NCBI RefSeq assembly: GCF_000878135.1
Contig: NZ_JXQZ01000032.1
Span: 124,001-188,000 of the forward strand
DNA: 64,000 nucleotides
From: Frigoribacterium sp. MEB024
Lineage (GTDB): Bacteria > Actinomycetota > Actinomycetes > Actinomycetales > Microbacteriaceae
Reading direction: 5' to 3'
The notes under the pieces were generated by a model that was given only the letters and a program-made list of their open reading frames with translations, was not told where the DNA came from and did not search any database. Below are positions 23,635-34,729 of the stretch, one piece after another. Position 1 is the first letter of the stretch; every line of letters begins with the position of its first letter. The position numbers were made by a program, and so were the translations under genes.

Positions 23635-25037
23635 TCGCGCTCACGCCTCGCCAGATCGCCGACATCACCGGCGGGCGCCTGGTCCACCCCGAGGAGGCGC
23701 GGGTCGCGACCCCGGTCGACGGCACGGTCGAGACCGACTCGCGTCTGGTCACCCCGGGATCGATCTTCTTCGCCCTCCGTGGTGAGGTCACCGACGGCCA
23801 CCTCTTCGTCGAGGCCGCCACCGCGAACGGCGCGGCCCTCGTGGTCGCCGAGCGCGAGGTCGAGACCACCGCACCGCTCCTCGTCGTGGAGGACGGAGTC
23901 GTCGCGCTGTCGCGCCTGGCGGCCGCCGTCGTCGAGCACGTCCGTCGCCTCGGCCGGTTGAAGGTGGTCGGCGTCACGGGTTCCAACGGCAAGACGAGCA
24001 CCAAGAACATGCTGCGCGCCGTCCTGAGCGACGTCGCGCCCACCGTCGCCCCACAGGGCTCGTTCAACAACCACGTCGGCGCCCCGATCTCGATGCTGCG
24101 CATCGACGAGGACACCGAGTACCTGGTGGTCGAGATGGGTGCGAGCGGACCGGGCGAGATCGCCCGGCTCGTCGACATCGCCCGTCCCGACACCGGGGTC
24201 GTGCTCAAGGTCGGCCTCGCCCACGCGGGTGGCTTCGGCGGAATCGAGGGCACCCGTGCGGCCAAGGCCGAGATGGTGACCGACCTGCCCGCCACGGGGA
24301 CGGCCGTCCTCAACGCCGACGACGACCGCGTCGCCGGCATGGCGTCCGTGACCGCCGCCCGGGTCGTGACCTTCGGTCAGGGTGCCTCGGCCGACTACCG
24401 GGCGTCCGACATCGACGTCTCGGCGTCGGGCACCTCCTTCACCTTCCAGCACGGCGACGCGAGCCGCCGGGTGTCGCTGCGCATCCTGGGCGAGCACCAC
24501 GTGATGAACGCCTTGGCGGCCCTCAGCGTCGTCGGCGAATGGGGCGTCGACCTCGATCGGGCCGTGACGGTCCTCGAGGGCGTGACGCGGGCCGAGCGCT
24601 GGCGCATGGAGGTCCTGGACGCCCCCGGCGGCGTGACGGTCGTGAACGACGCCTACAATGCGAGTCCCGACTCGGTCGCCGCGGCGTTGAAGACCCTCGC
24701 CCAGATCACCGGCCCCGACCACCGCTCGGTGGCCGTGCTCGGCGAGATGGCCGAGCTCGGCGAGTACGCGCGTGACGAGCACGACCGCGTCGGCCGCCTC
24801 GTCGTCCGGCTCAACGTGGGCCAACTCGTGGTCGTCGGCCACGAGGCACGACACATCCACATGGCGGCGGGCCTCGAAGGCTCGTGGGACGGAGAAAGCG
24901 TGCTGGTCGACACGATCGACGAGGCGTACGACTTCTTGCGGGGCACCCTGCGAGCCGGGGACGTCGTCCTCGTGAAGTCGTCCAAATCGGCCGGCCTGCG
25001 CCTCCTCGGTGACCGCCTGGCCGGGGTGACCGCATGA
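23631..25037 (+). CDS. murF: UDP-MurNAc-tripeptide-D-alanyl-D-alanine ligase
   Basis: A 468-residue Mur ligase that attaches D-Ala-D-Ala to the tripeptide precursor. The N-terminal UDP-binding domain contains '[17 protein letters not shown]'; the P-loop is '[15 protein letters not shown]', and the C-terminal domain has '[20 protein letters not shown]', a MurF hallmark. GTG 23631 overlaps the murE stop as GTGA. A copy of the GAGGAGGCGCGG motif lies inside it (23691-23702), read as amino acids 'EEARV', so not every copy is intergenic. Confidence 0.95.
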   Translation: MIALTPRQIADITGGRLVHPEEARVATPVDGTVETDSRLVTPGSIFFALRGEVTDGHLFVEAATANGAALVVAEREVETTAPLLVVEDGVVALSRLAAAVVEHVRRLGRLKVVGVTGSNGKTSTKNMLRAVLSDVAPTVAPQGSFNNHVGAPISMLRIDEDTEYLVVEMGASGPGEIARLVDIARPDTGVVLKVGLAHAGGFGGIEGTRAAKAEMVTDLPATGTAVLNADDDRVAGMASVTAARVVTFGQGASADYRASDIDVSASGTSFTFQHGDASRRVSLRILGEHHVMNALAALSVVGEWGVDLDRAVTVLEGVTRAERWRMEVLDAPGGVTVVNDAYNASPDSVAAALKTLAQITGPDHRSVAVLGEMAELGEYARDEHDRVGRLVVRLNVGQLVVVGHEARHIHMAAGLEGSWDGESVLVDTIDEAYDFLRGTLRAGDVVLVKSSKSAGLRLLGDRLAGVTA

Positions 25038-26137
25038 TCGCGCTGCTGATCGGCGGTGGGTTCTCCCTCGCCTTCACGCTGCTGATGACGCCGGCGTTCA
25101 TCAAGCTCTTCCACCGTCTCGGGTGGGGCCAGTTCATCCGTGACGACGGCCCGCAGTCGCACCACACCAAGCGCGGCACGGCGACCATGGGCGGCATTGT
25201 CCTGATCATCGGCACCGTGCTCGGCTACTTCATCGGTCACCTGGTCGGCGGGGACGAGCTCACCCTCAGCGGCATGCTCGTGCTGTTCATGATGGTCGGC
25301 CTCGGCGTGGTCGGGTTCCTCGACGACTTCCTCAAGGTGCGCAACCAGCGCAGCCTCGGGCTCGGCGGGTGGGCGAAGATCGCCGGGCAGGTCGTCGTGG
25401 GGGCGGTGTTCGCCGTCCTGGCGCTCTCCTTCACGAACGATCGCGGGCTCGCCCCCGCGTCGACGATGATCTCGGGCCTGCGCGACATCCCCTGGCTCGA
25501 CTTCATGTTCTTCGGCACCATCGTCGGGGGTGGTCTGTTCCTGATCTGGGTCGTCCTGATCACCGTCAGCACCTCCAACGGCGTGAACGTCGCGGACGGC
25601 CTGGACGGTCTCGCCACGGGCGCCTCCATCCTCGCGATCGCGTCGTACATCTTCATCGGCTTCTGGCAGAACAACCAGCTCTGCACGAGCGTGCGCCTCG
25701 ACGAGGCCACGCGGGCGGCCTGCTACCAGGTGGCCGACCCGCTCGACCTGGCCGTGGTCGCCGCCTGCATCTGCGGCGGTCTCATCGGGTTCCTCTGGTG
25801 GAACACCTCGCCAGCACAGATCTTCCTGGGCGACACCGGGTCGCTGGGCCTCGGCGGGGCGCTGGCCGCCCTGGCGATCCTCAGCCGCACCGAGCTGCTG
25901 CTCGTCCTGATCGGTGGCCTCTTCATCGTGGTCACGGGGTCGGTCATCCTTCAGCGTGCGTACTTCAAGATCACGAAGGGCAAGCGCATCTTCCTGATGA
26001 GTCCGTTGCACCACCACTTCGAGTTGAAGGGCTGGGCCGAGGTGACCGTCGTCGTCCGCTTCTGGATCATCGCCGGGCTCTTCGTCGCCGCCGGCGTGGG
26101 CACCTTCTACCTCGAATGGATCCTCCGCACCTCATGA
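25034..26137 (+). CDS. mraY: Phospho-N-acetylmuramoyl-pentapeptide transferase
   Basis: A 367-residue polytopic enzyme that moves phospho-MurNAc-pentapeptide onto undecaprenyl phosphate to make lipid I. About ten hydrophobic segments are visible. Catalytic landmarks are '[13 protein letters not shown]' (Asp pair), '[12 protein letters not shown]', '[12 protein letters not shown]' and the histidine motif '[10 protein letters not shown]'. ATG 25034 overlaps the murF stop (ATGA). Confidence 0.96.
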   Translation: MIALLIGGGFSLAFTLLMTPAFIKLFHRLGWGQFIRDDGPQSHHTKRGTATMGGIVLIIGTVLGYFIGHLVGGDELTLSGMLVLFMMVGLGVVGFLDDFLKVRNQRSLGLGGWAKIAGQVVVGAVFAVLALSFTNDRGLAPASTMISGLRDIPWLDFMFFGTIVGGGLFLIWVVLITVSTSNGVNVADGLDGLATGASILAIASYIFIGFWQNNQLCTSVRLDEATRAACYQVADPLDLAVVAACICGGLIGFLWWNTSPAQIFLGDTGSLGLGGALAALAILSRTELLLVLIGGLFIVVTGSVILQRAYFKITKGKRIFLMSPLHHHFELKGWAEVTVVVRFWIIAGLFVAAGVGTFYLEWILRTS

Positions 26138-27699
26138 GCGACGGCCGCACCACCCCCCTCGCCGAGCGACTGGCCGGGCTCGACAGCTGGCACGCCGACT
26201 GGTCGGGCCTTCGCGTGGCCGTCCTCGGGCTGGGCACGACCGGCTTCTCGGTGGCCGACACCCTGGCCGAGCTGGGTGCCGACGTCCTCGTCGTGGCCCC
26301 CGCCGTCGACCCGGACAAGGCCGAACTGCTGCAGTTGATCGGAGCCCGTCTCGACGAGGTCGAGTCCCTGGAGGCACCCTCGTCCACGCTCACGGCCTTC
26401 GACGCGCAGCTCGTCGTCGCCAGCCCGGGGTTCGCTCCTCATCACCCTCTGATCAGGTGGGCCGTCGGGTCGGAGCTGGCCGTCTGGGGCGACGTCGAGC
26501 TCGCCTGGCGCGTCCGCGACAAGGTCGAGCGCGTGGCCGACTGGGTGCTCGTCACGGGGACCAACGGGAAGACCACGACGACGCAACTGGCGGCGGCGAT
26601 GGCCGCCGCGGACGGCCGCCGCGTGGCGCCCTGCGGCAACATCGGCGTCCCCGTCCTCGACGCGGTGCGTGATCCCGACGGCTTCGACCTGTTCGTCGTC
26701 GAGCTCTCGAGCCATCAACTCCACTACCTGCCGACCGAGGGGCCCGGTGCCCTCCGGCCCCGCGCCTCCGTCTGTCTCAACCTCGAGGCGGACCACCTCG
26801 AATGGCACGGCGGCGTGGACGCCTACCGCGACGCCAAGGCCAAGGTGTACGAGAACACGACAGTGGCCTGTGTCTACAACAAGGCCGACGAGGCCACCCT
26901 CCGAATGGTCGAGGACGCCGACGTCGAAGAGGGCTGCCGGGCCGTCGGCTTCGGCCTCGACGCCCCGGGGCCCAGCGAGGTCGGCATCGTGACCGGCGAC
27001 GGGGTCTCCGTCCTGGCCGACCGCGCCTTCCTCGACGAGCGCCACACGCGAGCGCTCGAACTGACCACCCGGGAGGCCCTCGAGGGCGTCGGCCTCGGCG
27101 CCGACCACCTCCTCGAGGACGTGCTCGCGGCCGCCGCGCTCGTGCGTGCGGTGGGTGTCGCCCCCGTCTCGATCCGCGACGCCCTCGCCGGCTTCGCCGT
27201 GGACCACCACCGCACCGAGGTCGTGGCCGAGTCCGGTGGAGTGACGTGGGTGGACGACTCGAAGGCGACCAACCCCCACGCCGCGCGCGCCTCCTTGACG
27301 GCCTTCCCGTCGGTCGTGTGGATCGTCGGCGGGCTCTTCAAGGGCGTCGACGTCGAGCCGCTCGTCCTCGAGTCGACGGGCGCCGTCCGGGCAGCCGTGT
27401 TCGTGGGCGTCGACCGTGAGCCCCTCCGGCAGGCCTTCTCCCGACACGCGCCCGGCATCCCCGTCTTCGAGGTCGACGCCACCGACACTGGGCAGGTGAT
27501 GCCGACGGCCGTGCGCCTCGCCGCGAGCGTGGCCCGACCCGGAGACACCGTGCTCCTCGCCCCGGCGGCGGCGTCCATGGACCAGTTCACCGACTACACG
27601 GCCCGCGGGAGATCCTTCTCCCAGGCCGTACACGAACACTTGAGGGGTGACGTCGATGGCCAACCCGCCGTCCAGCCTCCCGCGCCGTCGGCCGACTGA
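26134..27699 (+). CDS. murD: UDP-N-acetylmuramoylalanine-D-glutamate ligase
   Basis: A 521-residue Mur ligase adding D-Glu to UDP-MurNAc-L-Ala. It has an N-terminal Rossmann start '[17 protein letters not shown]', P-loop '[13 protein letters not shown]', '[12 protein letters not shown]', and the C-terminal '[13 protein letters not shown]' that is diagnostic for MurD. ATG 26134 overlaps the mraY stop (ATGA). It is slightly longer than the enteric enzyme (about 440), owing to insertions in the N- and central domains. Its 3' end overlaps ftsW by 44 bp. Confidence 0.95.
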   Translation: MSDGRTTPLAERLAGLDSWHADWSGLRVAVLGLGTTGFSVADTLAELGADVLVVAPAVDPDKAELLQLIGARLDEVESLEAPSSTLTAFDAQLVVASPGFAPHHPLIRWAVGSELAVWGDVELAWRVRDKVERVADWVLVTGTNGKTTTTQLAAAMAAADGRRVAPCGNIGVPVLDAVRDPDGFDLFVVELSSHQLHYLPTEGPGALRPRASVCLNLEADHLEWHGGVDAYRDAKAKVYENTTVACVYNKADEATLRMVEDADVEEGCRAVGFGLDAPGPSEVGIVTGDGVSVLADRAFLDERHTRALELTTREALEGVGLGADHLLEDVLAAAALVRAVGVAPVSIRDALAGFAVDHHRTEVVAESGGVTWVDDSKATNPHAARASLTAFPSVVWIVGGLFKGVDVEPLVLESTGAVRAAVFVGVDREPLRQAFSRHAPGIPVFEVDATDTGQVMPTAVRLAASVARPGDTVLLAPAAASMDQFTDYTARGRSFSQAVHEHLRGDVDGQPAVQPPAPSAD

Positions 27700-28963
27700 G
27701 TCGAGTCGTACGCGCCGCGGGCCCGTCCAGTCGACCGAGGAGGCGTCGAGTGGCCTGGGGTCCTCGAAGCGCACGGCCGGTGCGGTCGTCCGGGTCAAGA
27801 AGCTCTTCGCCGCCGAGACCGGTTCGTACTTCGTGATCCTCGGCACGACGTTGTTCATGGTCGTGCTCGGGCTCGTCATGGTGCTCTCGTCGTCGTCGGT
27901 CGAGCAGTACATCTCGTCGCGACACACGTCGTTCTTCGGGGCGTTCATCCGACAGAGCACGTACGCGGCCGTGGGCATCCCGCTCATGCTCATCGTGTCG
28001 CGGCTGCCCGTCTCGTTCCTGAAGCGTTGGGCGTGGCACGTCCTGGGCGCGACGATCGTCCTCCAACTCCTCGTCTTCTCGCCCCTCGGCTACGAGATCG
28101 GCGGCAACCGGAACTGGATCGACCTCGGTTCGTTCACGGCGCAGCCCTCCGAGGCCGTGAAGCTCGCGTTGGCCATCTGGCTCGGCATGATCCTCTCGGT
28201 CAAGCGCGACCTGCTCGACGACTGGAAGCACCTGGCGATCCCGCTCGTTCCCGTGGCCGGCGTGGCGATCGGTCTCGTCGTGCTCGGCGGCGACCTCGGG
28301 ACGACCATGATCATGCTCCTGCTCGTCTTCGCCGCCGTCTGGTTCGCCGGGGTCCGGTTGCGCTACCTGCTCGCGCCGCTCGCGTTCCTCGCGGTCGTCG
28401 TGCCCCTGATCGCCCAGGGTTCGAGCTCCCGGAACTCCCGCATCGCCGCCTGGCTGTCGGGCTGCACCGACTCGAGCCAGTACCAAGCCGAGTGCTGGCA
28501 GACCCTGCACGGCACCTGGGCGTTGGCCTCGGGCGGACTCTTCGGCGTCGGCCTCGGCAACTCGAAGTCGAAGTGGTCCTGGCTGCCCGAGGCCGACAAC
28601 GACTTCATCTTCGCCATCGTCGGCGAAGAGCTCGGCTTGATCGGTGCGATGGTCGTGTTGGCGCTGTTCATCGTCCTCGCCGTGGGCTTCGTCAAGATCA
28701 TCCGTCGCACCAACGACCCCTTCGTGCGCGTGACGACCGGCGCCATCACGGCGTGGATCATCGGCCAGGCGCTCGTCAACATCGCGGTCGTGCTGGGGCT
28801 GCTGCCCGTCCTGGGTGTTCCCTTGCCGCTGATCTCGGCGGGTGGGTCGGCCTTGATCGTCACCCTCGTGGCCATCGGCGTGGTGCTCTCGTTCGCCCGG
28901 GTGCCCGAGGAGACCGACGTGCCGCAGGGGCTCCCGCGACAGCGGGTAGGGTCTCTGCGGTGA
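27656..28963 (+). CDS. ftsW: SEDS glycosyltransferase FtsW
   Basis: A 435-residue SEDS-family protein polymerising lipid II at the septum with FtsI. A cytoplasmic N-terminal tail (about 55 residues) precedes some ten membrane segments; '[18 protein letters not shown]' and '[17 protein letters not shown]' are the conserved loops, and '[14 protein letters not shown]' lies near the end. ATG 27656 is chosen because GAGGGG (27642-27647) lies 8 nt upstream; GTG 27647 would overlap that site. The 44-bp overlap with murD is unusually long for this cluster. Confidence 0.94.
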   Translation: MANPPSSLPRRRPTESSRTRRGPVQSTEEASSGLGSSKRTAGAVVRVKKLFAAETGSYFVILGTTLFMVVLGLVMVLSSSSVEQYISSRHTSFFGAFIRQSTYAAVGIPLMLIVSRLPVSFLKRWAWHVLGATIVLQLLVFSPLGYEIGGNRNWIDLGSFTAQPSEAVKLALAIWLGMILSVKRDLLDDWKHLAIPLVPVAGVAIGLVVLGGDLGTTMIMLLLVFAAVWFAGVRLRYLLAPLAFLAVVVPLIAQGSSSRNSRIAAWLSGCTDSSQYQAECWQTLHGTWALASGGLFGVGLGNSKSKWSWLPEADNDFIFAIVGEELGLIGAMVVLALFIVLAVGFVKIIRRTNDPFVRVTTGAITAWIIGQALVNIAVVLGLLPVLGVPLPLISAGGSALIVTLVAIGVVLSFARVPEETDVPQGLPRQRVGSLR

Positions 28964-30075
28964 CGACGTATCTCCTCGCCGGCGGTGGCACCGCCGGGCA
29001 CGTGAACCCCCTCCTCGCCGTGGCCGATCGGCTCCGACGGCGCGAGCCCGACGCGATCGTCCTCGTGCTCGGTACGGCCGAGGGGCTCGAGGCCCGGCTC
29101 GTCCCGCAACGCGGGTACGAGCTGTTGACCGTGCCCCGGCTCCCCTTCCCCCGGAAGCCCTCCGCGGCGGCCCTGCGCTTCCCGGGGCGGCTCGCGGGTG
29201 CGATCGACGGCATCCGGTCCTTGCTCGCACAGCACGACGTCGACGTCGTCGTGGGTTTCGGCGGCTACGCAGCCGCCCCCGCCTACGTCGCCGCATGGCG
29301 GTCGAAGGTGCCCGTGGTCGTCCACGAGGCCAATGCGAAGCCCGGCATGGCGAACGTCCTCGGCTCGTTCCTCTCGTCCCACGTCGGCGTCGTCTTCCGC
29401 TCCACCCGCCTGCGGGGCGGACGGCAGGTCGGCATGCCGTTGCGCGACGAGATCGAGTCCCTGGACCGCCGGGCCCACCGGGACGAGGCCGTCGCGACGT
29501 TCGATCTCGACCCGTCGCGGCCGACGCTGCTCGTCACGGGCGGCTCGACCGGTGCCCGGCGCCTCAACGAGACCATGTCGAAGGCAGCCGTCGGCGTGCT
29601 CGGCGCCGGATGGCAGATCCTGCACATCACGGGCGAGAAGTCCGACCTCACCTCGACCGATCTCGAGGGCCACCACCTGGTCCGGTACTGCGACCGCATG
29701 GACCTCGCGCTCTCGGCGGCCGACTTCGTCGTCTCCCGGGCCGGCTCGGCCACGGTGAGCGAGCTGACCGCGCTCGGCCTGCCCTCGGTGCTCGTGCCCT
29801 ACCCGGTGGGCAACGGAGAGCAGCGTCACAACGCCACCGACGTCGTCGGTGCCGGGGGAGCACTGCTCGTCGCCGACGCCGACTTCACACCCGCATGGGT
29901 CGAGCGCACGCTCGTCCCACTGCTGCTCGACCGGGCCGTCGTGGCCGACATGGCGGTCCGTGCCGCCTCGGTCGGGGTGCGCGACGGCACCGACCGCACG
30001 GTCGACCTCGTCCTCGACGCCGTGGGCCGCGCCTCCTCGTCCTCCCAGAACTCCGACCTCAGCGAGACATCATGA
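28960..30075 (+). CDS. murG: UDP-GlcNAc:lipid I N-acetylglucosaminyltransferase
   Basis: A 371-residue GT-B enzyme that makes lipid II on the inner membrane face. The start '[20 protein letters not shown]' is the first G-loop; '[14 protein letters not shown]', '[11 protein letters not shown]' (typical HEQN region), '[12 protein letters not shown]' and '[18 protein letters not shown]' complete the fold. GTG 28960 overlaps the ftsW stop as GTGA. A TAGGGT hexamer 7 nt upstream could give an internal leaderless promoter. The extreme 3' end carries a copy of the CCGCGCCTCC motif (30027-30036). Confidence 0.95.
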   Translation: MTTYLLAGGGTAGHVNPLLAVADRLRRREPDAIVLVLGTAEGLEARLVPQRGYELLTVPRLPFPRKPSAAALRFPGRLAGAIDGIRSLLAQHDVDVVVGFGGYAAAPAYVAAWRSKVPVVVHEANAKPGMANVLGSFLSSHVGVVFRSTRLRGGRQVGMPLRDEIESLDRRAHRDEAVATFDLDPSRPTLLVTGGSTGARRLNETMSKAAVGVLGAGWQILHITGEKSDLTSTDLEGHHLVRYCDRMDLALSAADFVVSRAGSATVSELTALGLPSVLVPYPVGNGEQRHNATDVVGAGGALLVADADFTPAWVERTLVPLLLDRAVVADMAVRAASVGVRDGTDRTVDLVLDAVGRASSSSQNSDLSETS

Positions 30076-31502
30076 TCAAGCCCGACCTCGACCAGCCGAT
30101 CCCCGCCGAACTCGGCGCCGTCCACTTCGTCGGCATCGGCGGTTCCGGCATGAGCGGCATCGCCCGCGTGTTCCTCGCCGCCGGACACCGGGTCACCGGA
30201 TCGGACGCCCGCGACAGCGCAGCCGTCGAGTCGCTCCGGTCGCTGGGCGCCGAGATCGCGATCGGTCACGACGCGGCCAACGTCGGCGACGCCGACACGC
30301 TCGTGGTGACCGGGGCCCTCTGGCAGGACAACCCCGAGTACCAGCTCGCGCTGGCGAAGGGCCTGCCCGTCCTGCATCGCTCGCAGGCACTCGCCTGGCT
30401 CGTCGGGCAGCAGCGCCTCGTCTCGGTGGCCGGTGCGCACGGGAAGACCACGTCGACCGGCATGATCGTCACCGCCCTGCTCGCCGCCGGGCACGACCCG
30501 AGTTTCGTGAACGGCGGGGTCATCCAGTCGCTGGGTGTCAGCGCTCGTGGTGGCGACGACGACCTGTTCGTCGTCGAGGCCGACGAGTCCGACGGGTCGT
30601 TCCTGCTCTACGACACCTCGGTCGCCCTGATCACCAACGTCGACGCCGACCACCTCGACCACTACGGCTCCCACGAGGCGTTCGACGACGCCTTCGTCCG
30701 GTTCGCGTCGGCCGCGCGCGAGTTCGTCGTGGTCTCGAGCGACGACGCCGGTGCCGTCCGTGTCACCGGGCGTCTCGACCACCCACACGTCGTGACCTTC
30801 GGCGAGGCCGCCGATGCCGACGTGCGCCTGAGCGACATCGCCTCGACCGGTCCCGTCTCGTTCACCCTGCACGCCGAGGGCCGTTCGTGGCCCGTGCAGT
30901 TGCGAGTGCCCGGGCGACACAACGCCGTCAACGCCGCGGGTGCCTTCGCCGTACTCGTGGGTCTGGGGGTCGACCCCGAGGCCGCCATCGCGGGCCTCGA
31001 GACCTTCGGGGGCACCGAGCGACGGTTCGAGCTCCACGGTGTCGTCCGGGGTGTCAGTGTCTACGACGACTACGCCCACCACCCCACCGAGGTAGCCGCC
31101 GCCCTGCAGGCCGCGCGCTCCGTGGTGGGCGACGGGCGCCTCATCGCCGTGCACCAACCCCATCTCTACAGCCGGACGCGCATGATGGCCGGCGAGTTCG
31201 CCGAGACCTACGAGCGCCTCGCGGACCACACGATCGTGCTCGACGTCTACGGTGCGCGCGAGGACCCCGAGCCCGGGGTCACCGGCGCGCTCGTGTCCGA
31301 ACGCTTCACCGACCCCGACCGCGTCGACTTCGTGTCCGACTGGCAGGCCGCGGCCGACCGCACGGCCGAGGTCGCGCGCGACGGGGACTTCGTCATCACG
31401 CTCGGCTGCGGCGACGTCTACCGCATCGTGCCGCAGCTGCTCGGCTCCCTCGACGCGGCACACGAACCCGTCGTCGCCGTCGCGGAGGACTCCGCGGAGT
31501 GA
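30072..31502 (+). CDS. murC: UDP-N-acetylmuramate-L-alanine ligase
   Basis: A 476-residue Mur ligase that starts stem-peptide assembly. Landmarks are '[20 protein letters not shown]', P-loop '[14 protein letters not shown]', '[14 protein letters not shown]' and '[15 protein letters not shown]'; '[10 protein letters not shown]' is the MurC-specific C-terminal motif. ATG 30072 overlaps the murG stop (ATGA). The order murG-murC-ftsQ-ftsZ without ddl or ftsA is the actinobacterial arrangement. Confidence 0.96.
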   Translation: MIKPDLDQPIPAELGAVHFVGIGGSGMSGIARVFLAAGHRVTGSDARDSAAVESLRSLGAEIAIGHDAANVGDADTLVVTGALWQDNPEYQLALAKGLPVLHRSQALAWLVGQQRLVSVAGAHGKTTSTGMIVTALLAAGHDPSFVNGGVIQSLGVSARGGDDDLFVVEADESDGSFLLYDTSVALITNVDADHLDHYGSHEAFDDAFVRFASAAREFVVVSSDDAGAVRVTGRLDHPHVVTFGEAADADVRLSDIASTGPVSFTLHAEGRSWPVQLRVPGRHNAVNAAGAFAVLVGLGVDPEAAIAGLETFGGTERRFELHGVVRGVSVYDDYAHHPTEVAAALQAARSVVGDGRLIAVHQPHLYSRTRMMAGEFAETYERLADHTIVLDVYGAREDPEPGVTGALVSERFTDPDRVDFVSDWQAAADRTAEVARDGDFVITLGCGDVYRIVPQLLGSLDAAHEPVVAVAEDSAE

Positions 31503-31539
31503 CTCGTCACAGCAGGACCGTGGCGTCGGGGGCCCTCCG

Positions 31540-32688
31540 ATGAAGCGGCCCGACGGATTCGACGAGCCGGAACCCGCCGCGACCCCGCCGGTGGCTCCGA
31601 CCCGACGCCGGCGCGGCCGGGACTCGGACGCCACGGGGCCCCTCCCCGTCGTGGGTGATTCGCGTCCTCCACGCGGGGTGACGGATGGCTCGACGGTACG
31701 GGGCGACGAGGGCACCGGCTCGACTCCGTCCACGCTGAGGGGCCGTCTCGAGACGGTCGCCGGAGCCTCCGCCGCCTGGCGTGACCGCCTCACGAAGCCT
31801 GCGTCGACGGACGAGACCGGCTCCCGGGCGTCGGGCACCCTCGGCGGCTCCGAGCCGCCGCGCATCGTGGCACCCGACGGCACGGCCGCCGAGGCCAAGG
31901 CACGAGCCGCCGCGGCTCGCAAGCAGGCACGTCGGGCGTCGAGCGACCGGAGGCGCGTCGAACGTGTCGAGGTCCGTCGCTTCACACGTCGCAGTCGACA
32001 CCGTCGGGCGACCCTGGTGTCGCTCGGGGCCGTCGTGCTCCTCCTCGTCGCGTCCGTCGCGGTCGCTGTGTTCTCCCCGCTCCTGTCGTTGCAGACCATC
32101 CGCGTCGAAGGGACCGAACGCGTCGACGCCTCGGCCGTCCGGGCGGCACTGGACGGACAGCTCGGGACGCCCCTCGCCATGATCGACTTCGACGAGGTCA
32201 CCCGCGAGCTCGCGGCCTTCCCCCTCATCGCCAGCTACGTGACCGAGACGGCTCCGCCGCACACGCTCGTCGTCCGCATCCAGGAGCGCCAGCCCGTCGC
32301 CACGGTCGCCGCGGGGGAGGGCTTCGAACTCGTCGACCCGGCCGGCGTCGTCGTGCAAGAACTCGACGCCCGGCAAGAGGGGGTGCCCCTCGTCGACGTC
32401 GGGGGAGCGGCCCTGGACGGCCCCGCGTACCGCTCGGTCGCCGAGGTGCTGTTGGCGCTGCCGGTCACGCTGCGGTCCACCGTCGACACCGTGACCGCAT
32501 CGACGGCCGACGACGTGACCCTGCAGCTCACCTCCGGTGAACGGGTCGTGTGGGGCAGTGCCGACGAGTCGGCGAAGAAAGCACAGGTGCTCGCGGGTCT
32601 GATCGCTGACCAGGCCCGCCGCGACCCGGGCGCGAGCGTCGAGTACGACGTGTCCGCTCCCGACAACGGGATCATCAGGACGAGATGA
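31540..32688 (+). CDS. ftsQ: Division protein FtsQ/DivIB with long cytoplasmic tail
   Basis: A 382-residue bitopic division protein. A long charged tail (1-157; Pro/Ala/Arg/Gly-rich) precedes one membrane segment (158-179). The POTRA domain starts at 'LQTIRVEGTERVDASAV' and the FtsQ beta domain runs to the C-terminus ('VEYDVSAPDNGIIRTR'). FtsQ bridges FtsL/FtsB to the septal synthase. ATG 31540 is the first start after murC, 37 bp downstream. The cytoplasmic tail is several times longer than in E. coli, a common actinobacterial trait. Confidence 0.9.
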   Translation: MKRPDGFDEPEPAATPPVAPTRRRRGRDSDATGPLPVVGDSRPPRGVTDGSTVRGDEGTGSTPSTLRGRLETVAGASAAWRDRLTKPASTDETGSRASGTLGGSEPPRIVAPDGTAAEAKARAAAARKQARRASSDRRRVERVEVRRFTRRSRHRRATLVSLGAVVLLLVASVAVAVFSPLLSLQTIRVEGTERVDASAVRAALDGQLGTPLAMIDFDEVTRELAAFPLIASYVTETAPPHTLVVRIQERQPVATVAAGEGFELVDPAGVVVQELDARQEGVPLVDVGGAALDGPAYRSVAEVLLALPVTLRSTVDTVTASTADDVTLQLTSGERVVWGSADESAKKAQVLAGLIADQARRDPGASVEYDVSAPDNGIIRTR

Positions 32689-32780
32689 GAGGGTGTGTTC
32701 GCGACACGCTGGACGCCCTGGCGACAGCGCCTGCAGCGCACCCATACCTTGTGACTGCAGAACTTGCATACCATGTACAA

Positions 32781-32813
32781 CTTTAACCTTCAACTGCAGA
32801 GTTAAGGTTCAAG
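32781..32813. promoter_or_regulatory. Near-perfect A+T-rich palindrome in the ftsZ leader
   Basis: CTTTAACCTT (32781-32790) and AAGGTTCAAG (32804-32813) are inverted with one mismatch in ten around a 13-nt spacer. The element ends directly before the ribosome site GCGGAGG and 14 nt before GTG 32827. In this >70% GC neighbourhood such an A+T-rich symmetric block is exceptional. It is a candidate operator for FtsR, which regulates ftsZ in corynebacteria. Confidence 0.6.
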
Positions 32814-32826
32814 CGGAGGCCCGGAC

Positions 32827-33987
32827 GTGACAACGAACCATAACTACCTAGCCGTGATCAAGGTCGTCGGTGTCGGCGGCGGTGGCGTCAACGCCGTCAA
32901 CCGCATGATCGAACTCGGGCTCCGCGGGGTGGAGTTCATCGCCATCAACACCGACGCACAGGCGCTGCTGTTGAGCGATGCCGACGTCAAGCTCGACGTC
33001 GGTCGCGAGCTCACCCGGGGCCTCGGCGCCGGTGCCGACCCCGAGGTCGGGCGCCGTGCGGCCGAGGACCACGCCGAAGAGATCGAAGAGGCCCTCGCGG
33101 GGGCCGACATGGTCTTCGTCACGGCCGGCGAAGGCGGTGGCACCGGCACGGGCGGCGCCCCGGTCGTCGCCCGCATCGCCAAGTCGATCGGCGCCCTGAC
33201 CATCGGCGTCGTCACGAAGCCCTTCGGCTTCGAGGGCAAGCGCCGTCAGGCTCAGGCCGAGGCCGGGGTCGCCGCCCTGAAGGACGAGGTCGACACCCTC
33301 ATCGTCGTGCCCAACGACCGTCTGCTCGAGATCAGCGAACGCGGCATCAGCATGGTGGAGGCCTTCGGCACGGCCGACCAGGTGCTCCTCGCCGGTGTCC
33401 AGGGCATCACCGACCTGATCACCACGCCCGGTCTGATCAACCTCGACTTCGCCGACGTCAAGTCGGTCATGCAGGGCGCGGGTTCGGCCCTCATGGGCAT
33501 CGGTTCGTCGCGGGGTGCCGACCGCGCCATCAAGGCGGCAGAGCTGGCCGTGGCGTCCCCGCTGCTCGAGGCGAGCATCGACGGTGCGCATGGCGTGCTG
33601 CTGTCCATCCAGGGCGGTTCGAACCTGGGCATCTTCGAGATCAACGACGCAGCCCGTCTGGTCCAAGAGGCCGTCCACGCCGAGGCCAACATCATCTTCG
33701 GTGCCGTGATCGACGACACCCTCGGTGACGAGGTGCGCGTGACGGTCATCGCGGCCGGCTTCGACGGTGGCGAGCCCTCGACCAAGGTGAAGGACCGCCG
33801 CTCGAGCTTCGTCGACTCCGACGGCCCCACGGCGACCTCGGTCGCCGGTGTCTCGGCCATCGCCGACAGCGGTGCGACGCACGAGCCCGCGGCGTGGAAG
33901 CGGCCCGAAGAGCCCGCGACCCAGGCCGTCGACCCGGCCTTCGACGACGGTGACGACGACCTCGACGTCCCGGACTTCCTCAAGTAA
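32827..33987 (+). CDS. ftsZ: Cell division GTPase FtsZ
   Basis: A 386-residue tubulin homologue that forms the division ring. It has the N-terminal '[19 protein letters not shown]', the tubulin signature '[17 protein letters not shown]', and the T7 loop '[11 protein letters not shown]'; the C-terminal linker is acidic and the last residues '[10 protein letters not shown]' are the conserved peptide that binds SepF and other partners. GTG 32827 follows GCGGAGG. It starts its own transcription unit after a 138-bp gap, with the palindrome at 32781-32813. Confidence 0.97.
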   Translation: MTTNHNYLAVIKVVGVGGGGVNAVNRMIELGLRGVEFIAINTDAQALLLSDADVKLDVGRELTRGLGAGADPEVGRRAAEDHAEEIEEALAGADMVFVTAGEGGGTGTGGAPVVARIAKSIGALTIGVVTKPFGFEGKRRQAQAEAGVAALKDEVDTLIVVPNDRLLEISERGISMVEAFGTADQVLLAGVQGITDLITTPGLINLDFADVKSVMQGAGSALMGIGSSRGADRAIKAAELAVASPLLEASIDGAHGVLLSIQGGSNLGIFEINDAARLVQEAVHAEANIIFGAVIDDTLGDEVRVTVIAAGFDGGEPSTKVKDRRSSFVDSDGPTATSVAGVSAIADSGATHEPAAWKRPEEPATQAVDPAFDDGDDDLDVPDFLK

Positions 33988-33993
33988 CGACGA

Positions 33994-34692
33994 GTGACCG
34001 ATCCGACGAGTGTCGACGGCGACCTGGGCGAGCGTCTCGCCCGGGTCGCCGCGGCCGTCGACGATGCCTGCGCCGCCGTGGGGCGGTCACCGGGCGAGCT
34101 CACGACGATCGTCGTCACGAAGTTCCACCCACCCGGCCTCATCCGGGCGTTGTACGCCCTGGGGGTCCGCGACGTCGGCGAGAACCGACATCAAGAGGCC
34201 CAGGCCAAAGCCGTCGAGCTGGACGACCTCGAGGGGCTCCGATGGCACTTCGTCGGTCAGTTGCAGTCGAAGAAGGCGCGGCAGGCCCGGCGCTACGCAC
34301 ACGCCGTGCACTCGCTCGACCGTGACTCCGTGGTCGACGCCCTGTCCGACGACTCCGGTTCCGTCGTCGACGGGTTCGTCCAGGTCAACCTGACCGACGA
34401 CCCCGGCCGCGGGGGAGTCGCCGAGCGCGACGTCGAGACGCTGGCCGAGAAGGTGCTCTCGACCCCGGGGCTGCGGCTGCGGGGCGTCATGGCCGTCGCC
34501 CCCTTGGACGAGGAGGCGCGGCCCGCCTTCGCGCGCCTCCGTGCGGTATCCGAGCGGGTGCGGTCCCTCGAGGCCACGGCCGACGCGATCTCGGCCGGCA
34601 TGTCGCCCGACTTCGCCGAGGCCGTCGCCGAGGGCGCGACACACCTACGGATCGGCACGGCAATCACGGGTTCTCGCCCCGATGCTCGTTAA
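33994..34692 (+). CDS. YggS-family PLP homeostasis protein
   Basis: A 232-residue alanine-racemase-fold protein (PLPBP) that binds pyridoxal phosphate and keeps free PLP in check. The PLP lysine is in '[13 protein letters not shown]', with '[13 protein letters not shown]', '[12 protein letters not shown]' and the C-terminal '[20 protein letters not shown]'. It starts 7 bp after ftsZ, so it is in the same operon. The yfiH/pgeF gene that separates them in mycobacteria is absent. It contains a GAGGAGGCGCGG motif (34510-34521) within codons. Confidence 0.92.
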   Translation: MTDPTSVDGDLGERLARVAAAVDDACAAVGRSPGELTTIVVTKFHPPGLIRALYALGVRDVGENRHQEAQAKAVELDDLEGLRWHFVGQLQSKKARQARRYAHAVHSLDRDSVVDALSDDSGSVVDGFVQVNLTDDPGRGGVAERDVETLAEKVLSTPGLRLRGVMAVAPLDEEARPAFARLRAVSERVRSLEATADAISAGMSPDFAEAVAEGATHLRIGTAITGSRPDAR

Positions 34693-34729
34693 TGTCGGAC
34701 ACGACGAACCACTGACTCGGAGGAACACC

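Noticed and set aside
28947-28952. Internal leaderless promoter TAGGGT for murG
   Set aside because: It lies inside ftsW codons and murG is translationally coupled by a GTGA overlap; a chance TANNNT match is equally likely.
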